DNA of 64,000 nucleotides from CAVTWH01 sp963794685 (GCA_963794685.1 CAWCFK010000012.1:806001-870000), one strand, 5' to 3'. Shown: positions 23,431 through 34,578, counted from the first letter of the stretch. Numbers and translations are program-made. Notes: generated by a model from the sequence alone, not told the origin.

Positions 23431-24644
23431 CTCGTGTCCACCTGGTGCAGGTCGTAGACGGTGTTCGCCGGTACCCACACCTCGTAGCAGCCGCGCTCCA
23501 CGCAGACCGCGCCGGTGCGTACCACCGTCTCCGACTCCGGCCGGGCCAGTCGTGCCCGCAGGTGGCCGCCGTCCTCGCCGACCACCGTGCAGCGCACGTC
23601 CCGCCAGGTCAGCCAGGTGGTACGGCGGGCCAGCGTGGTCACCGGGTAGCGGGCGGCCCGGGTCCGGGCGAGCACCCGGTACTCGTCCGGCGGGTCGGCC
23701 ACGGCTTCCAGCAGGTGACCGCCGTGCCGGCCGAGGAGCTGGGTGGTGGCCGGTGGGATGGCGAAGTACTCCTGATCCGGGGCGACGCCCGGGATGGCCG
23801 CGAACAGGTGCCGCCACTGTGGCCCGAACAGTCGCGTCCAGGCCCGCTGCTCGGGCTGGTAGTGGTAGAGCATCACCTCGGTGCCGTCGGCGGTGAAGGC
23901 GACCAGGTTGGCCCCGGCCGTCAACGGCAGGTCGGCCAGGTCGGCGGTGACGAACTCGGGGACCAGGTGCTGGCCGGAGGGGGCGAAGCCGGTCCCCAGC
24001 ACCGGCGAGCCGAGCCGGTCCCGCGGCGGCATCCGGCACAGGCCCGGGAAGCTCGCGGTGTCCGCGACCGCGTAGTCGACCGGGTCCACCGCGCGCCAGC
24101 GCAGCGCGAACACCACCTCCCCCGGATCGTCACCGGAGCTGCTCAGGATCGCCAGGTCGGTGGGGGTACGCAGGTGCGCGATGTCGTGTTCGCGGTAGCA
24201 GAATCCGCTGGGCAGCGCCCCGCGCAGGGTGTGCAGCAACTGGCGGCTGGTGAGCACCTTGACCATCCGGGTCCCCCGGCGCACCACCGCGCTGCCGCGG
24301 ACGGCCGCCAGCAGCGCCCGCCGGCCGGCCGCCGGGGACTGGCTGGCCAGTTGCACGGCGTCCCAGGACAGGCCGCGGGACAGCGGTGCGGTCAGCGCCG
24401 TGTCCTCCGGCTCGGGCCAGGCGCCGGCCACCACGACCACGTCGCTGGCCGGCACGAACCGCCGGTAGCGCAGTCGCGCGCCGGGGCGCGGATTGTCCAG
24501 GAAGCCGGGGCCGGGCGTGGCCGAGAAGATCTCGAAGGCAGCGCCCCGGGACACCGGCTCGGCCGGGTAGGTGACCCCGGCGACGACCACCCGGAGCCGA
24601 TCGTCGACGGCGGTCGGGGCGGCGGACGCATCGGTCACGGACAC
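23418..24644 (-). CDS. Hypothetical protein, conserved-looking
   Basis: A 408-residue soluble protein that I do not recognise. It has no signal peptide or membrane segment. The sequence mixes strands and helices over its whole length, with two possible halves separated around residue 190. Notable segments are VAGVTYPAEPVSRGAAFEIFSATPG near the start, SGFCYREHDIAHLRTPTDLA in the middle, and CVERGCYEVWVPANTVYDLHQVD near the end. Good GC3 bias over the whole length supports a real gene. GTG 24644 has TAGGTT six bases upstream on its strand and no ribosome site, which fits leaderless transcription. It is divergent from tatD. Confidence 0.7.
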   Translation of the reverse strand: MSVTDASAAPTAVDDRLRVVVAGVTYPAEPVSRGAAFEIFSATPGPGFLDNPRPGARLRYRRFVPASDVVVVAGAWPEPEDTALTAPLSRGLSWDAVQLASQSPAAGRRALLAAVRGSAVVRRGTRMVKVLTSRQLLHTLRGALPSGFCYREHDIAHLRTPTDLAILSSSGDDPGEVVFALRWRAVDPVDYAVADTASFPGLCRMPPRDRLGSPVLGTGFAPSGQHLVPEFVTADLADLPLTAGANLVAFTADGTEVMLYHYQPEQRAWTRLFGPQWRHLFAAIPGVAPDQEYFAIPPATTQLLGRHGGHLLEAVADPPDEYRVLARTRAARYPVTTLARRTTWLTWRDVRCTVVGEDGGHLRARLARPESETVVRTGAVCVERGCYEVWVPANTVYDLHQVDTSYQL

Positions 24645-24770
24645 ACAGTGAACCTATGGGTAACCGACGTTTCGGAGGTTAACTGCCGGTGAAGAATGCC
24701 CCTCCCAGCGTGAGTAGGGCACCGACGCCGGGGCGGGTTGCCGCGATGCGCTGTGTGATGCTGGTACCCG

Positions 24771-25682
24771 ATGAGACAGCAGACCACCCGCCGGCGCGAG
24801 GGCGAAGCGCCGCCACCGCCCGCGCCGCTCGCCGTTCCGGTCCTGGACAGCCACACCCACCTTGACCTGGTCGTCGCGGAACTGCGGGCGATCCCCGAGG
24901 CCGAGGTGCTGGCCGCCGACCCGGCCGGGATCGACGCCGACGTGGACGCGGCGATCGCGGCGGCCATCGGGGTCGGCGTAACCCGGCTGGTGCAGGTGGG
25001 CGTGGATGTCGAGTCGTCGGCGTGGGGAGCCAGGCTGGCCGCCCGTTCGGACGCCGTGCTGGCCACCGTGGCGCTGCACCCCAACGAAGCGCCCCGGCTC
25101 TTCGCGGCCGGCGCGGACGCCCGGCTGGACGAGGCGCTGCGGTCGATCGAGGCGCTGGCGACCCAGCCGCGGGTGCGCGGGCTCGGCGAGACCGGGCTGG
25201 ACACCTTCCGGACCGGCGAGGCCGGCCGGCACGCGCAGGAGCACAGTTTCCGGGCGCACATCGGTTTCGCCAAGGCCACCGGCAAGCCGCTGATGATCCA
25301 CGACCGGGACGCGCACGCCGACGTGCTGCGCGTCCTCGACGAGGATGGCGCGCCGGACACCGTTGTGCTGCACTGCTTCTCCGGCGACGAGGAGTTCGCC
25401 CGGGAGTGCGTGCGGCGCGGCTACGTGCTCAGCTTCGCCGGCACCGTCACCTTCAAGAACGCGCAGAGCCTGCGGGACGCCGCGAAGGTGACGCCGGTCG
25501 AGCAGCTGCTGGTGGAGACCGACGCGCCGTTCCTCACCCCGACCCCGCACCGGGGTCGCCCGAACAGCCCCTACCTGATCCCGCTCACCGTCCGGGCGCT
25601 CGCCGAGGTCACCGGCCGCGACCTGGACGAACTCTGCGCGGGCATCGCCGCGACCGGCGAACGGGTCTTCGGTCCTTGGTGA
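24771..25682 (+). CDS. tatD: TatD family metal-dependent DNase/hydrolase
   Basis: A 303-residue TIM-barrel hydrolase of the TatD/YcfH family. Metal ligands and conserved motifs are visible: LDSHTHLD (His28, His30), VALHPNEA, GLGETGLD, MIHDRDAH, LHCFSGD and VETDAPFL. TatD proteins are 3'-5' exonucleases or deoxyribonucleases implicated in DNA repair and RNA turnover. The gene is in the usual metG-tatD-rsmA-ispE order. ATG 24771 lacks a ribosome site. The stop codon overlaps the GTG start of rsmA by GTGA, so the two are translationally coupled. Confidence 0.93.
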   Translation: MRQQTTRRREGEAPPPPAPLAVPVLDSHTHLDLVVAELRAIPEAEVLAADPAGIDADVDAAIAAAIGVGVTRLVQVGVDVESSAWGARLAARSDAVLATVALHPNEAPRLFAAGADARLDEALRSIEALATQPRVRGLGETGLDTFRTGEAGRHAQEHSFRAHIGFAKATGKPLMIHDRDAHADVLRVLDEDGAPDTVVLHCFSGDEEFARECVRRGYVLSFAGTVTFKNAQSLRDAAKVTPVEQLLVETDAPFLTPTPHRGRPNSPYLIPLTVRALAEVTGRDLDELCAGIAATGERVFGPW

Positions 25683-26557
25683 CGCGACCCGGGGCCGGGC
25701 CCGAACCGGGGCGCCCGGCGACCGCGCTGCTCGGCCCGGCGCAGCTCCGGCAACTGGCCAGCCGGCTCGGCGTGGCCCCGACCAAGACCCTCGGCCAGAA
25801 CTTCGTGCACGACGCCAACACCGTGCGCCGGATCGTCGCCGCCGCCAGCCTGGACCCGGCCGACGTGGTGGTCGAGGTGGGACCGGGCCTCGGCTCGCTC
25901 ACCCTGGGCCTGCTGCCGGCCTGTGCGGCGGTGGTCGCCGTGGAAATCGACCCGGTGCTGGCCGCGGCGCTGCCCGAGACCTGTGGGTACGACCCCCGGC
26001 TGCGGGTGGTGACCGCCGACGCGCTGCGCGTCGACCCGGCGGTGCTCGGCGCGCCGACCGCGCTGGTGGCCAACCTGCCCTACAACGTCGCGGTACCGGT
26101 GGTGCTGCACCTGCTGGCCGTGCTGCCGTCGCTGGCGCACGGGCTGGTGATGGTGCAGAAGGAGGTCGCCGACCGGCTGGTCGCCGGCCCCGGCTCCAAG
26201 GTCTACGGCATCCCGTCGGTGAAGCTCGCCTGGTACGCGCAGTCCCGCTCGGCCGGGAAGGTGCCGCCCAACGTGTTCTGGCCGGTACCCAACGTCGACT
26301 CGGGACTGGTCGCGTTCACCCGCTGCGAGCCACCGGCCGGCGCCGACCGGATCGCCACCTTCGCCGTGGTGGACGCCGCGTTCGCCCAGCGCCGCAAGAC
26401 CCTGCGGGCCGCGCTGGCCGGCTGGGCGGGCGGCGCCGACGCCGCCGGGACGATCCTGCGGCGGGCCGGCGTGGATCCGCGGCGCTCGGGGAGAATCCTT
26501 GACGGTGGCGCAGTTCGCGGCCATCGCCGCCGCACGTACTGGAGGCCCCGGGGATGA
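25679..26557 (+). CDS. rsmA: 16S rRNA dimethyladenosine transferase, C-terminus altered by frameshift
   Basis: A KsgA/RsmA methyltransferase that dimethylates A1518 and A1519 of 16S rRNA. Seen are LGQNFVHD, the SAM loop VVEVGPGLGSLT, VVAVEID and the catalytic NLPYN. GTG 25679 overlaps tatD by four bases. Near 26487 the frame shifts: as written the protein ends LDGGAVRGHRRR at 26557, whereas skipping one base gives the expected LTVAQFAAIAAAR tail and a stop at 26561, overlapping the ispE ATG. One extra base is the simplest explanation. The catalytic domain is intact either way; only the last ~25 residues are affected. Confidence 0.88.
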   Translation: MTRPGAGPEPGRPATALLGPAQLRQLASRLGVAPTKTLGQNFVHDANTVRRIVAAASLDPADVVVEVGPGLGSLTLGLLPACAAVVAVEIDPVLAAALPETCGYDPRLRVVTADALRVDPAVLGAPTALVANLPYNVAVPVVLHLLAVLPSLAHGLVMVQKEVADRLVAGPGSKVYGIPSVKLAWYAQSRSAGKVPPNVFWPVPNVDSGLVAFTRCEPPAGADRIATFAVVDAAFAQRRKTLRAALAGWAGGADAAGTILRRAGVDPRRSGRILDGGAVRGHRRRTYWRPRG

Positions 26558-27673
26558 CTGAGCCACTCTTCGAGGAGGAGGGCACGGCCCCGGTTCGGCA
26601 CGTCCGGCGCGGTCCGGGTACGGGTACCCGCGAAGATCAACCTGCACCTGGGGGTCGGTCCGGTACGCGCCGACGGGTACCACGACCTGACCACCGTCTT
26701 CCACGCCATCGCCATCCACGACGAGGTCACCGCCCGGCGCGGCGACCGGCTCACGCTGACGATGGAGGGCGAGGGCGCCGGCGAGCTGCCACTGGACGAG
26801 TCCAACCTGGTGCTGCGCGCCGCCCGCGCGCTCGCCGCCGCCACCGGGTACCCGGCGCACGCCCGGCTGCACCTGCGCAAGCAGATCCCGATCGCGGGCG
26901 GGCTGGCCGGCGGCAGCGCCGACGCCGCGGCGGCCCTGGTGGCCTGTGACGCGCTGTGGGGTACCGGACTGTCCCGGGACGAGCTGGCCGGAATAGCCGC
27001 CGACGTCGGCTCGGACGTTCCCTTCCTGGTACTCGGCGGCACCGCCCTGGGCACCGGCCGGGGTGAGGTGCTCAGCCCGGTGCTGGTCCGCCCGGTCACC
27101 TGGCACTGGGTGATCGCGGTCGCCGACGCCGGCCTGTCCACCCCGGCCGTCTACCAGCACCTCGACGAACTGCGCGCCGCCGGTAAAGCCGGCCCGCCGC
27201 TGGCCGACCCCGACGAGTTGCTGGCCGCGCTACGCCAGAAGGACCCGGCCGTGCTCGCCGGCTGCCTGGCCAACGACATGCAGGTCGCCGCCCTGTCGCT
27301 GCGCCCGGAACTGGCCGCGACGCTGTCTGCCGGGGAGGCGGCCGGAGCGCTCGGCGGCATCGTCTCCGGCTCCGGCCCGACCTGCGTCTTCCTGGCCCGC
27401 GACAACTCCCACGCGAACGCCGTCGCCGACGCCCTGGAGTCCTCCGGCACCTGCGCCCGCGCCCTGGTCGCCACCGGCCCGGTCGCCGGCGCCCGCCCGC
27501 TAGCCTCCCCACCCCCGTCGCGTATCGGCGAGCTCAGCACGCGCCGGCGAGCGTCGAGGCGGAAGGATCTGGGTGGTCGAGGTGATTCCGCGCCCGATCA
27601 CCCCGATGGCCCCAAGATCAGTCCACTGCCTGCGCGCATTCGGTGCGGAGGTCGGCGGTCGGTAGGGTTGCCG

Positions 27674-29475
<1,802 letters not shown>

Positions 29476-29602
29476 GTAGTGCCGGCGAGGTATCACTGGG
29501 GCGCTGTGCGCCACTGTCGGCCGGGGTGGGGGTGGACAAGCCGCGCGGGTACGCGAGAATGCGGCTGCGACCCCAATCCGCGCGACCGTAGGGACCACCC
29601 CC

Positions 29603-30061
29603 ATGTCTCACATTCCGATCAACCACCCGCTGCGCCCCCTCTACCGCGCGCTCGCCGTGCTGACCGGCCTGTTCGTCCTGGTCTTCGGCATCGTGGGCTA
29701 CTTCACCACCAGCGACGGCGGGCTGTTCGAGCAGGACACCGTGGAGCGGGTCTTCGGGCTGCGTACCAACCTGGGCTTCAGCCTGCTCTCCGTTGTCGCG
29801 GGCGTGGTGCTGCTGGTGGCCACCGTGATCGGCCGTAACGTCGACAAGTGGGTGTACATGATCGGCGGGTGGGCGTTCATGGTCATCGGCATGGCCGAGC
29901 TGGCCCTGATGCGGACCGACCTGAACTACCTGGCCTTCTCGATGGCGAACGTGATCGTCTCCTTCGTGATCGGCATGGTGCTCTTCGCCGCCGCCCTCTA
30001 CGGCAAGTCCGGCACGTCCGAGCAGGCCGACGCCGAGGAAGCTTTCCGGCACGCGCACTGA
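29603..30061 (+). CDS. DUF4383 membrane protein, first of a tandem pair
   Basis: A 152-residue protein with four hydrophobic helices (about 17-37, 58-78, 85-103 and 112-132) and the MSHIPINHPLRPLYR cytoplasmic start. The pattern matches DUF4383 proteins, common in actinobacteria and of unknown function. The paralog at 30215 shares the IPINHP start, the central LRTN(L/M)xFSLLS segment and the SFVIGxVLFAAxLYGK helix. ATG 29603 has TAGGGA eight bases upstream and no ribosome site. The two genes flank a 15-bp tandem array. Confidence 0.88.
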   Translation: MSHIPINHPLRPLYRALAVLTGLFVLVFGIVGYFTTSDGGLFEQDTVERVFGLRTNLGFSLLSVVAGVVLLVATVIGRNVDKWVYMIGGWAFMVIGMAELALMRTDLNYLAFSMANVIVSFVIGMVLFAAALYGKSGTSEQADAEEAFRHAH

Positions 30062-30084
30062 GCCGGTGGCCCGCGCGGTCCCGG

Positions 30085-30147
30085 GCCGGTCCGATCAGAG
30101 CCGGTCCGATCGACAGAGCCGGTCCGATCAGAGCCGGTCCGATCAGG
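30085..30147. repeat. 15-18-bp tandem repeat, four copies
   Basis: Four copies of GCCGGTCCGATCAGA lie at 30085-30099, 30100-30117 (with a three-base insertion), 30118-30132 and 30133-30147, between the two DUF4383 genes. Unlike the other arrays in the window, this one separates genes on the same strand. Confidence 0.85.
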
Positions 30148-30214
30148 GCGGGCTGATCCGGGGCGGTGCGGGCGTTGGCGTGCGGGACAGCCGGGCGAGT
30201 TGGACAATCGGGAC

Positions 30215-30688
30215 ATGGCCCATATTCCGATCAACCACCCGGCGCGCTCGGCGTACCGCACGATGGCCTTCCTCATCGGCGTCTACCTGATCGTCTTCGG
30301 GATCGTCGGCGTCACCGCCAGCGCCGGCCACGACTTCTTCGCCAGCCACGAGGACATCACGGCGTTGGGGCTGCGGACCAACATGGCGTTCAGCCTGCTG
30401 TCGATCGCGGCCGGCGCGGTGCTCGCGGTCGGCGCTGTCTACGGGCGCAACCTGGACCACTTCCTCAACCTGTACGGCGGGATGGTGTTCCTGGTCGTGG
30501 GCATGGTGGGGCTCGGGTTCCAGCGCACCGACGCCAACATCCTCAACTTCACCGTGAGCACCTGCGTGGTGTCGTTCGTGATCGGCATAGTGCTCTTCGC
30601 CGCCGGCCTGTACGGCAAGACCGCGACCCCGCACGACGCCGCCGTCGAGGAAGCCCATCGGCACGGCCTGCGCCCGGCCGGCACCTGA
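30215..30688 (+). CDS. DUF4383 membrane protein, second of a tandem pair
   Basis: A 157-residue protein with the same four-helix plan as its upstream neighbour, clearly a paralog from an old local duplication. It starts MAHIPINHPARSAYR and ends in a His-containing hydrophilic tail. ATG 30215 was preferred over a TTG 15 bases earlier because GACAAT sits six bases before it, giving a leaderless start; no ribosome site is visible. The gene is convergent with the TetR regulator 27 bases downstream. Function unknown. Confidence 0.87.
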   Translation: MAHIPINHPARSAYRTMAFLIGVYLIVFGIVGVTASAGHDFFASHEDITALGLRTNMAFSLLSIAAGAVLAVGAVYGRNLDHFLNLYGGMVFLVVGMVGLGFQRTDANILNFTVSTCVVSFVIGIVLFAAGLYGKTATPHDAAVEEAHRHGLRPAGT

Positions 30689-30714
30689 CCCGCCGGCCCG
30701 GCGCCGTGAGCCGG

Positions 30715-31395
30715 CTAGCGGGTCCGGCTGGTGGTGCGCAGGCTGGGCTTGGATTCCAGGTGCGACAGGCCGTTCCAGGCCAGGTTGACCAGGTGCGCGG
30801 CGACCGCCTCCTTGCGCGGCTTGCGCACCTCCAGCCACCAGCGCCCGGTCAGCGCCACCATCCCGACCAGCGCCTGCGAGTAGAGCTCGGCCAGCTTCGG
30901 GTCGTAGCCGCGCCGCTTGAACTCGGCGCCGAGGATGTGCTCGACCTGGTGCGCGATGTCGTTGAGGACGCTGGAGAAGTTGCCGGTGGCGGCGAACACC
31001 GGTGACTCGCGGACGAGTACCCGGAAGCCGTCGGTCTCCGCCTCGATGTAGTCCAGGAGCGCGAGGGCCGCCTGTTCCAGCAGTTCACGCGGGTGGCCGG
31101 CGGTGAGCGCGTTGGCGATGATGTCCAGCAGGGCGCGAACCTCGCGGTCCACCACCACGGCGTAGAGCCCCTCTTTGCCGCCGAAGTGCTCGTACACCAC
31201 CGGTTTGGAGACCTTGGCACGGGCCGCGATCTCCTCGATCGAGGTGCCGTCGAAGCCCTTCTCGGCGAACAGGCTGCGGGCCGTGGTGATCAGTTGCTCG
31301 CGCCGCATGGCCGAGGGCATCCGGACCCGGCCGCCGCTCTTGGCCGCGGCGGCGGCCGTGCCGGCCGTCGCGGTAGTGCGTGGGGAGTCCGTCAC
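30715..31395 (-). CDS. TetR family regulator, probably of the adjacent desaturase
   Basis: A 226-residue TetR protein. After a flexible 30-residue N-terminus, the DNA-binding domain reads REQLITTARSLFAEKGFDGTSIEEIAARAKVSKPVVYEHFGGKEGLY; the rest is the all-helical ligand domain. It lies 42 bases downstream of the fatty-acid desaturase gene on the same strand. Regulators of this kind sense acyl-CoA and repress desaturase genes (compare DesT-like control). The direct-repeat operator at 32461-32490 upstream of the desaturase is the likely target, so the operon may be autoregulated. GTG 31395 has CACGAT six bases upstream and no ribosome site. Confidence 0.9.
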   Translation of the reverse strand: MTDSPRTTATAGTAAAAAKSGGRVRMPSAMRREQLITTARSLFAEKGFDGTSIEEIAARAKVSKPVVYEHFGGKEGLYAVVVDREVRALLDIIANALTAGHPRELLEQAALALLDYIEAETDGFRVLVRESPVFAATGNFSSVLNDIAHQVEHILGAEFKRRGYDPKLAELYSQALVGMVALTGRWWLEVRKPRKEAVAAHLVNLAWNGLSHLESKPSLRTTSRTR

Positions 31396-31437
31396 CGTGT
31401 CATCGTGTCAGGCTGCCTGGGGCGTCGCTGACCCGGC

Positions 31438-32430
31438 TCAGCGGGCGGTGGTCAGCTTCGCGGCGATCCGGTCCGGGCGGGGCCAGCGCACGTCGTGCAC
31501 CCAGCGCAGCTTTTCGAAGACCCAGATGGTACGGGCGGAGATGTCCACCTGGCCGCGCAGCACGCCGTGCCGGGCGCAGGTCGGGTCGGCGTGGTGCAGG
31601 TTGTGCCAGCTCTCGCCGAAGGAGAGCACGGCCAGCGGCCAGAAGTTGGCGGCCTTGTCGCCCTCGCGCAGCTCGAAGGGGCGCTCGCCGACGACGTGGC
31701 AGATCGAGTTGATCGACCAGGTGATGTGGTGCAGCAGCGACACCCGGACCAGCCCGGCCCAGAACAGCGCGCTCAGCGCACCCATCCAGGACATGGTGAC
31801 CAGGCCGCCGATGGTGGCGGGCAGCGCCAGCGAGCCGATCACCAGCGGGATGAAGAACTTGTCGACCCGCTGGATGTCCTTGTCGGCCATCAGGTCCGGC
31901 GCGAACCGGGCCCGGTTGGACAGCTCGCGGTGGAACAGCCAGCCCATGTGCGCGTACCAGAGGCCCTTGGTCAGGCCCCAGAAGGTGGCGCCGAACCGCC
32001 ACGGCGAGTGCGGGTCGCCCTCGACGTCGGAGAAGGCGTGGTGGCGGCGGTGGTCGGCGACCCACTGGGTCGGCGAGCCCTGGATGGCGGTGGCCCCGGC
32101 GACCGCGAGCATGATCCGCAGCCAGCGCTTGGCCTTGAACGAGCCGTGCGTCAGGTAGCGGTGGAAGCCGACCGTGATGCCGATGCCGGCGAAAACGTAG
32201 AACACCGCGCCGATGATCACGTCGGTCCAGGTGAGGAAGCCGCCCCAGGCGACCGGCACGGCCGCGACCAGCGCCAGGAACGGGATGACCACGAACGCCC
32301 AGAGCCCGATCAGGATGCCGGTGGACTGCTTGCCCTCGGTCAGCGGCTTACCGGCACGCTCGGCTGTGGCGACCGCCGGGCCACCGCTCTCCGGTGCTGT
32401 GGTGGCTGTCTGGAGGGCAGCAGTGGGCAT
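31438..32430 (-). CDS. Acyl-CoA/acyl-lipid delta-9 fatty acid desaturase
   Basis: A 330-residue membrane di-iron enzyme that introduces a cis double bond into saturated acyl chains. The three histidine boxes are present: HRYLTH (90-95), HRRHH (127-131) and HNLHH in the C-terminal part, on a frame of about four transmembrane helices. A 35-residue flexible N-terminus precedes the first helix. The length and box spacing fit the stearoyl-CoA desaturase group. ATG 32430 faces an AT-rich region with a paired operator. It probably adjusts membrane fluidity under control of the downstream TetR protein. Confidence 0.93.
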   Translation of the reverse strand: MPTAALQTATTAPESGGPAVATAERAGKPLTEGKQSTGILIGLWAFVVIPFLALVAAVPVAWGGFLTWTDVIIGAVFYVFAGIGITVGFHRYLTHGSFKAKRWLRIMLAVAGATAIQGSPTQWVADHRRHHAFSDVEGDPHSPWRFGATFWGLTKGLWYAHMGWLFHRELSNRARFAPDLMADKDIQRVDKFFIPLVIGSLALPATIGGLVTMSWMGALSALFWAGLVRVSLLHHITWSINSICHVVGERPFELREGDKAANFWPLAVLSFGESWHNLHHADPTCARHGVLRGQVDISARTIWVFEKLRWVHDVRWPRPDRIAAKLTTAR

Positions 32431-32460
32431 TCGACACCTCGATCAGAATCGTTACTTACG

Positions 32461-32490
32461 CCTACGTCACCGTAACCTACGCAACCGTAG
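32461..32490. promoter_or_regulatory. Paired operator upstream of the desaturase gene
   Basis: Two adjacent 15-base direct repeats, CCTACGTCACCGTAA (32461-32475) and CCTACGCAACCGTAG (32476-32490), each contain the inverted core TACG-N4-CGTA. The spacing and position, 31 bases upstream of the desaturase start, fit a TetR-family operator. Confidence 0.7.
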
Positions 32491-32555
32491 TCTGACAGGG
32501 GCTCATGTTCCCGGCTCGTCCGGGATCTGTCGTACTGCTGTACCAAGACTGCAGC

Positions 32556-32879
32556 ATGACCGCTGCTGAAGCCCGCCGTCTGCGTACCGACGAGGGGCTG
32601 TCCATCGCCCAGATCCAGGCCCGGCTCGGGGTGACAAAACACACCCTGACGCAGTGGCTCCGCGGCGTGCCCGCGCCCGCCTGGACCCGCCGCCCGACCG
32701 CCAAGGACGAACTGCGCGGCGAGGCGCTGCGGCTACGTCGTATCCGGTGTGGCGGTAGGGGTTTGCGGATTGTCGGGGCCGGGGGGCGGCAGGTTAATCT
32801 GAACGGGCACAACGGTCGGCCGTGGTGTAATTGGCAACACTCGCGCCTTTGGTGCGTGAATTCTAGGTTCGAGTCCTAG
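32556..32879 (+). pseudogene. Truncated helix-turn-helix gene running into tRNA-Gln
   Basis: ATG 32556 opens a frame with a recognisable helix-turn-helix start: EGLSIAQIQARLGVTKHTLTQWLRG, then PTAKDELRGEALRLRR. After about residue 65 (near 32750) coding character is lost, and the frame runs through the tRNA gene on the same strand before stopping at 32879. A full-length protein would be expected to continue its helical domain here. I read it as the 5' remnant of a DNA-binding protein gene, cut by an old rearrangement next to the tRNA. Confidence 0.55.
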
Positions 32880-32887
32880 CGGCCGAG
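32816..32887 (+). tRNA. tRNA-Gln (anticodon UUG)
   Basis: A full cloverleaf can be drawn. The acceptor arm pairs TCGGCCG (32816-32822) with CGGCCGA (32880-32886), with discriminator G32887. The D-arm is GTGTAATTGGCAACAC-like. The anticodon stem CGCGC/GCGTG (one G-U pair) bears the loop CTTTGGT, whose anticodon TTG reads CAA. The T-arm is CTAGG-TTCGAGT-CCTAG. CCA is not encoded. The gene lies upstream of glmU, its usual actinobacterial position. Confidence 0.95.
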
Positions 32888-33054
32888 CTGTCCACATAAG
32901 TCCGATTCCCTCTCCGGAGCCCCCCGAGCCCCGCCGATGACGCGGTCCCGCAGGACGACGGATATCTGGTTGGCCCGCGGGTCGGCTGCGCGTACGGGCG
33001 AGTCGGGGCCGGATGACTAGCATGGCCGACGTTGTCGGTGGAGGGAGCGCGTCG

Positions 33055-34578
33055 ATGGGTCACACCGTGGTGGTACTCGCCGCTGGTGAGGGCAAGCGGA
33101 TGAAATCAGGGCTGCCCAAGGTGCTGCACCCGCTGCTCGGCCGGACCCTGCTCGGGCACGTGCTGACCGCCGTCGAGCCGCTGGGCGCCGAGCGCGTCGT
33201 AGTGGTCGTCGGGCACGGCGCCGACCAGGTACGCGAGCACCTGGCCCAGATCGCGCCGCAGGCCGTCCCGGTGCTCCAGGCACAGCAACTCGGCACCGGA
33301 CACGCGGTGCGGGTCGCGCTGGAGGCGGTACCCGAGGCGGACGGCGACATCCTGGTGCTCAACGGCGACCTGCCACTGGTCACCGCGCAGACCCTGAGCC
33401 GGCTGGTCGACCTGCGGGCCCGCAGCGGCGCGTCGGCGACCCTGCTCACCGCCGAGGTGGCCGACCCGTACGGGCTCGGGCGGATCGTGCGGGACGACGA
33501 CGGCGACTTCACGTCCATCGTGGAGGAGCGCGACGCCAACGCCGAGCAGCGGCTGATCACCGAGATCAACGCGGGCGCGTACGCCTTCCAGGGCAGTGCC
33601 CTGCGGGCTGCGCTGAGCAAGCTGCACAGCGGCAACGACCAGGGCGAGGAGTACCTCACCGACGTGTTCGAACTGCTCGTGGGCGTCGGACACCCGGTGG
33701 CCACGGTGCTCACCCCGGACGCCGACGAGGCGCTCGGGGCCAACGACCGGGCCCAGCTGGCGGTGCTGCGGGCGCTGCTGCGGGACCGGATCAACGGCGA
33801 CTGGATGCGCGCCGGGGCCACCCTGCTCGACCCGGCGACCACCTGGATCGACGTCACCGTGCAACTGGCCCGGGACGTGGTGGTGGAGCCGAACGTGCAG
33901 CTGCGCGGGGCCACCGTGGTGGACGAGGGCGCCATTGTCGGGCCGGACAGCACGCTCACCGACGTGCGGATCGGGGCCGGGGCGAGCGTGGTGCGTACCC
34001 ACGGCTCGCAGGCGGTCATCGCACCGGGCGCCACCGTCGGCCCGTACGCGTACCTGCGGCCGGGGACGGAGCTGGGCGAGCGCGGCAAGATCGGTACTTT
34101 CGTGGAGACCAAGAACGCCCAGATCGGGGCGGGCAGCAAGGTGCCGCACCTGTCCTATGTGGGCGACGCCACCATCGGCGAGCACACCAACATCGGTGCG
34201 GCCTCGGTGTTCGTCAACTACGACGGGGTGGCCAAACACCGCACGGTGATCGGCTCGCATGCGCGCACCGGCTCGGACAACATGTTCGTCGCCCCGGTCG
34301 AGGTCGGCGACGGGGCGTACACCGGGGCGGGCACGATCGTGCGCCGCGACGTACCCCCGGGGGCGATGTCCTACTCGGCCGCGCCGCAGCGGGTGGTGGA
34401 GGGCTGGGTGGAGCTCCGCCGCGCGGGCACCGCCGCCGCCGAGGCCGCGGCCAGCGCCCTGGCGGCCGGCACCGGCCCGCCCGAGACCGGGGGCACCGAC
34501 CCGGCGGGCGATGACGCGCCGCAACCGGCGGCGACCAGTGCCGCCCCTGACACGGCGGCGGACGGCGGCGCTGGTTAG
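33055..34578 (+). CDS. glmU: Bifunctional UDP-N-acetylglucosamine pyrophosphorylase / glucosamine-1-phosphate N-acetyltransferase
   Basis: A 507-residue bifunctional enzyme producing UDP-GlcNAc for peptidoglycan. The N-terminal uridyltransferase has LAAGEGKRMKSGLPKVLHPLLGR, the QLGTGHAV and NGDLPLV motifs and the EINAGAYAF segment. The C-terminal left-handed beta-helix acetyltransferase contains ETKNAQIGAGSKVPHLSYVGDATIG and the catalytic-region NYDGVAKHRT. ATG 33055 is preceded by GGAGGGAG. The last ~50 residues form an Ala/Pro/Gly-rich tail typical of actinobacterial GlmU. It is 36 bases from prs and probably co-transcribed. Confidence 0.96.
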   Translation: MGHTVVVLAAGEGKRMKSGLPKVLHPLLGRTLLGHVLTAVEPLGAERVVVVVGHGADQVREHLAQIAPQAVPVLQAQQLGTGHAVRVALEAVPEADGDILVLNGDLPLVTAQTLSRLVDLRARSGASATLLTAEVADPYGLGRIVRDDDGDFTSIVEERDANAEQRLITEINAGAYAFQGSALRAALSKLHSGNDQGEEYLTDVFELLVGVGHPVATVLTPDADEALGANDRAQLAVLRALLRDRINGDWMRAGATLLDPATTWIDVTVQLARDVVVEPNVQLRGATVVDEGAIVGPDSTLTDVRIGAGASVVRTHGSQAVIAPGATVGPYAYLRPGTELGERGKIGTFVETKNAQIGAGSKVPHLSYVGDATIGEHTNIGAASVFVNYDGVAKHRTVIGSHARTGSDNMFVAPVEVGDGAYTGAGTIVRRDVPPGAMSYSAAPQRVVEGWVELRRAGTAAAEAAASALAAGTGPPETGGTDPAGDDAPQPAATSAAPDTAADGGAG

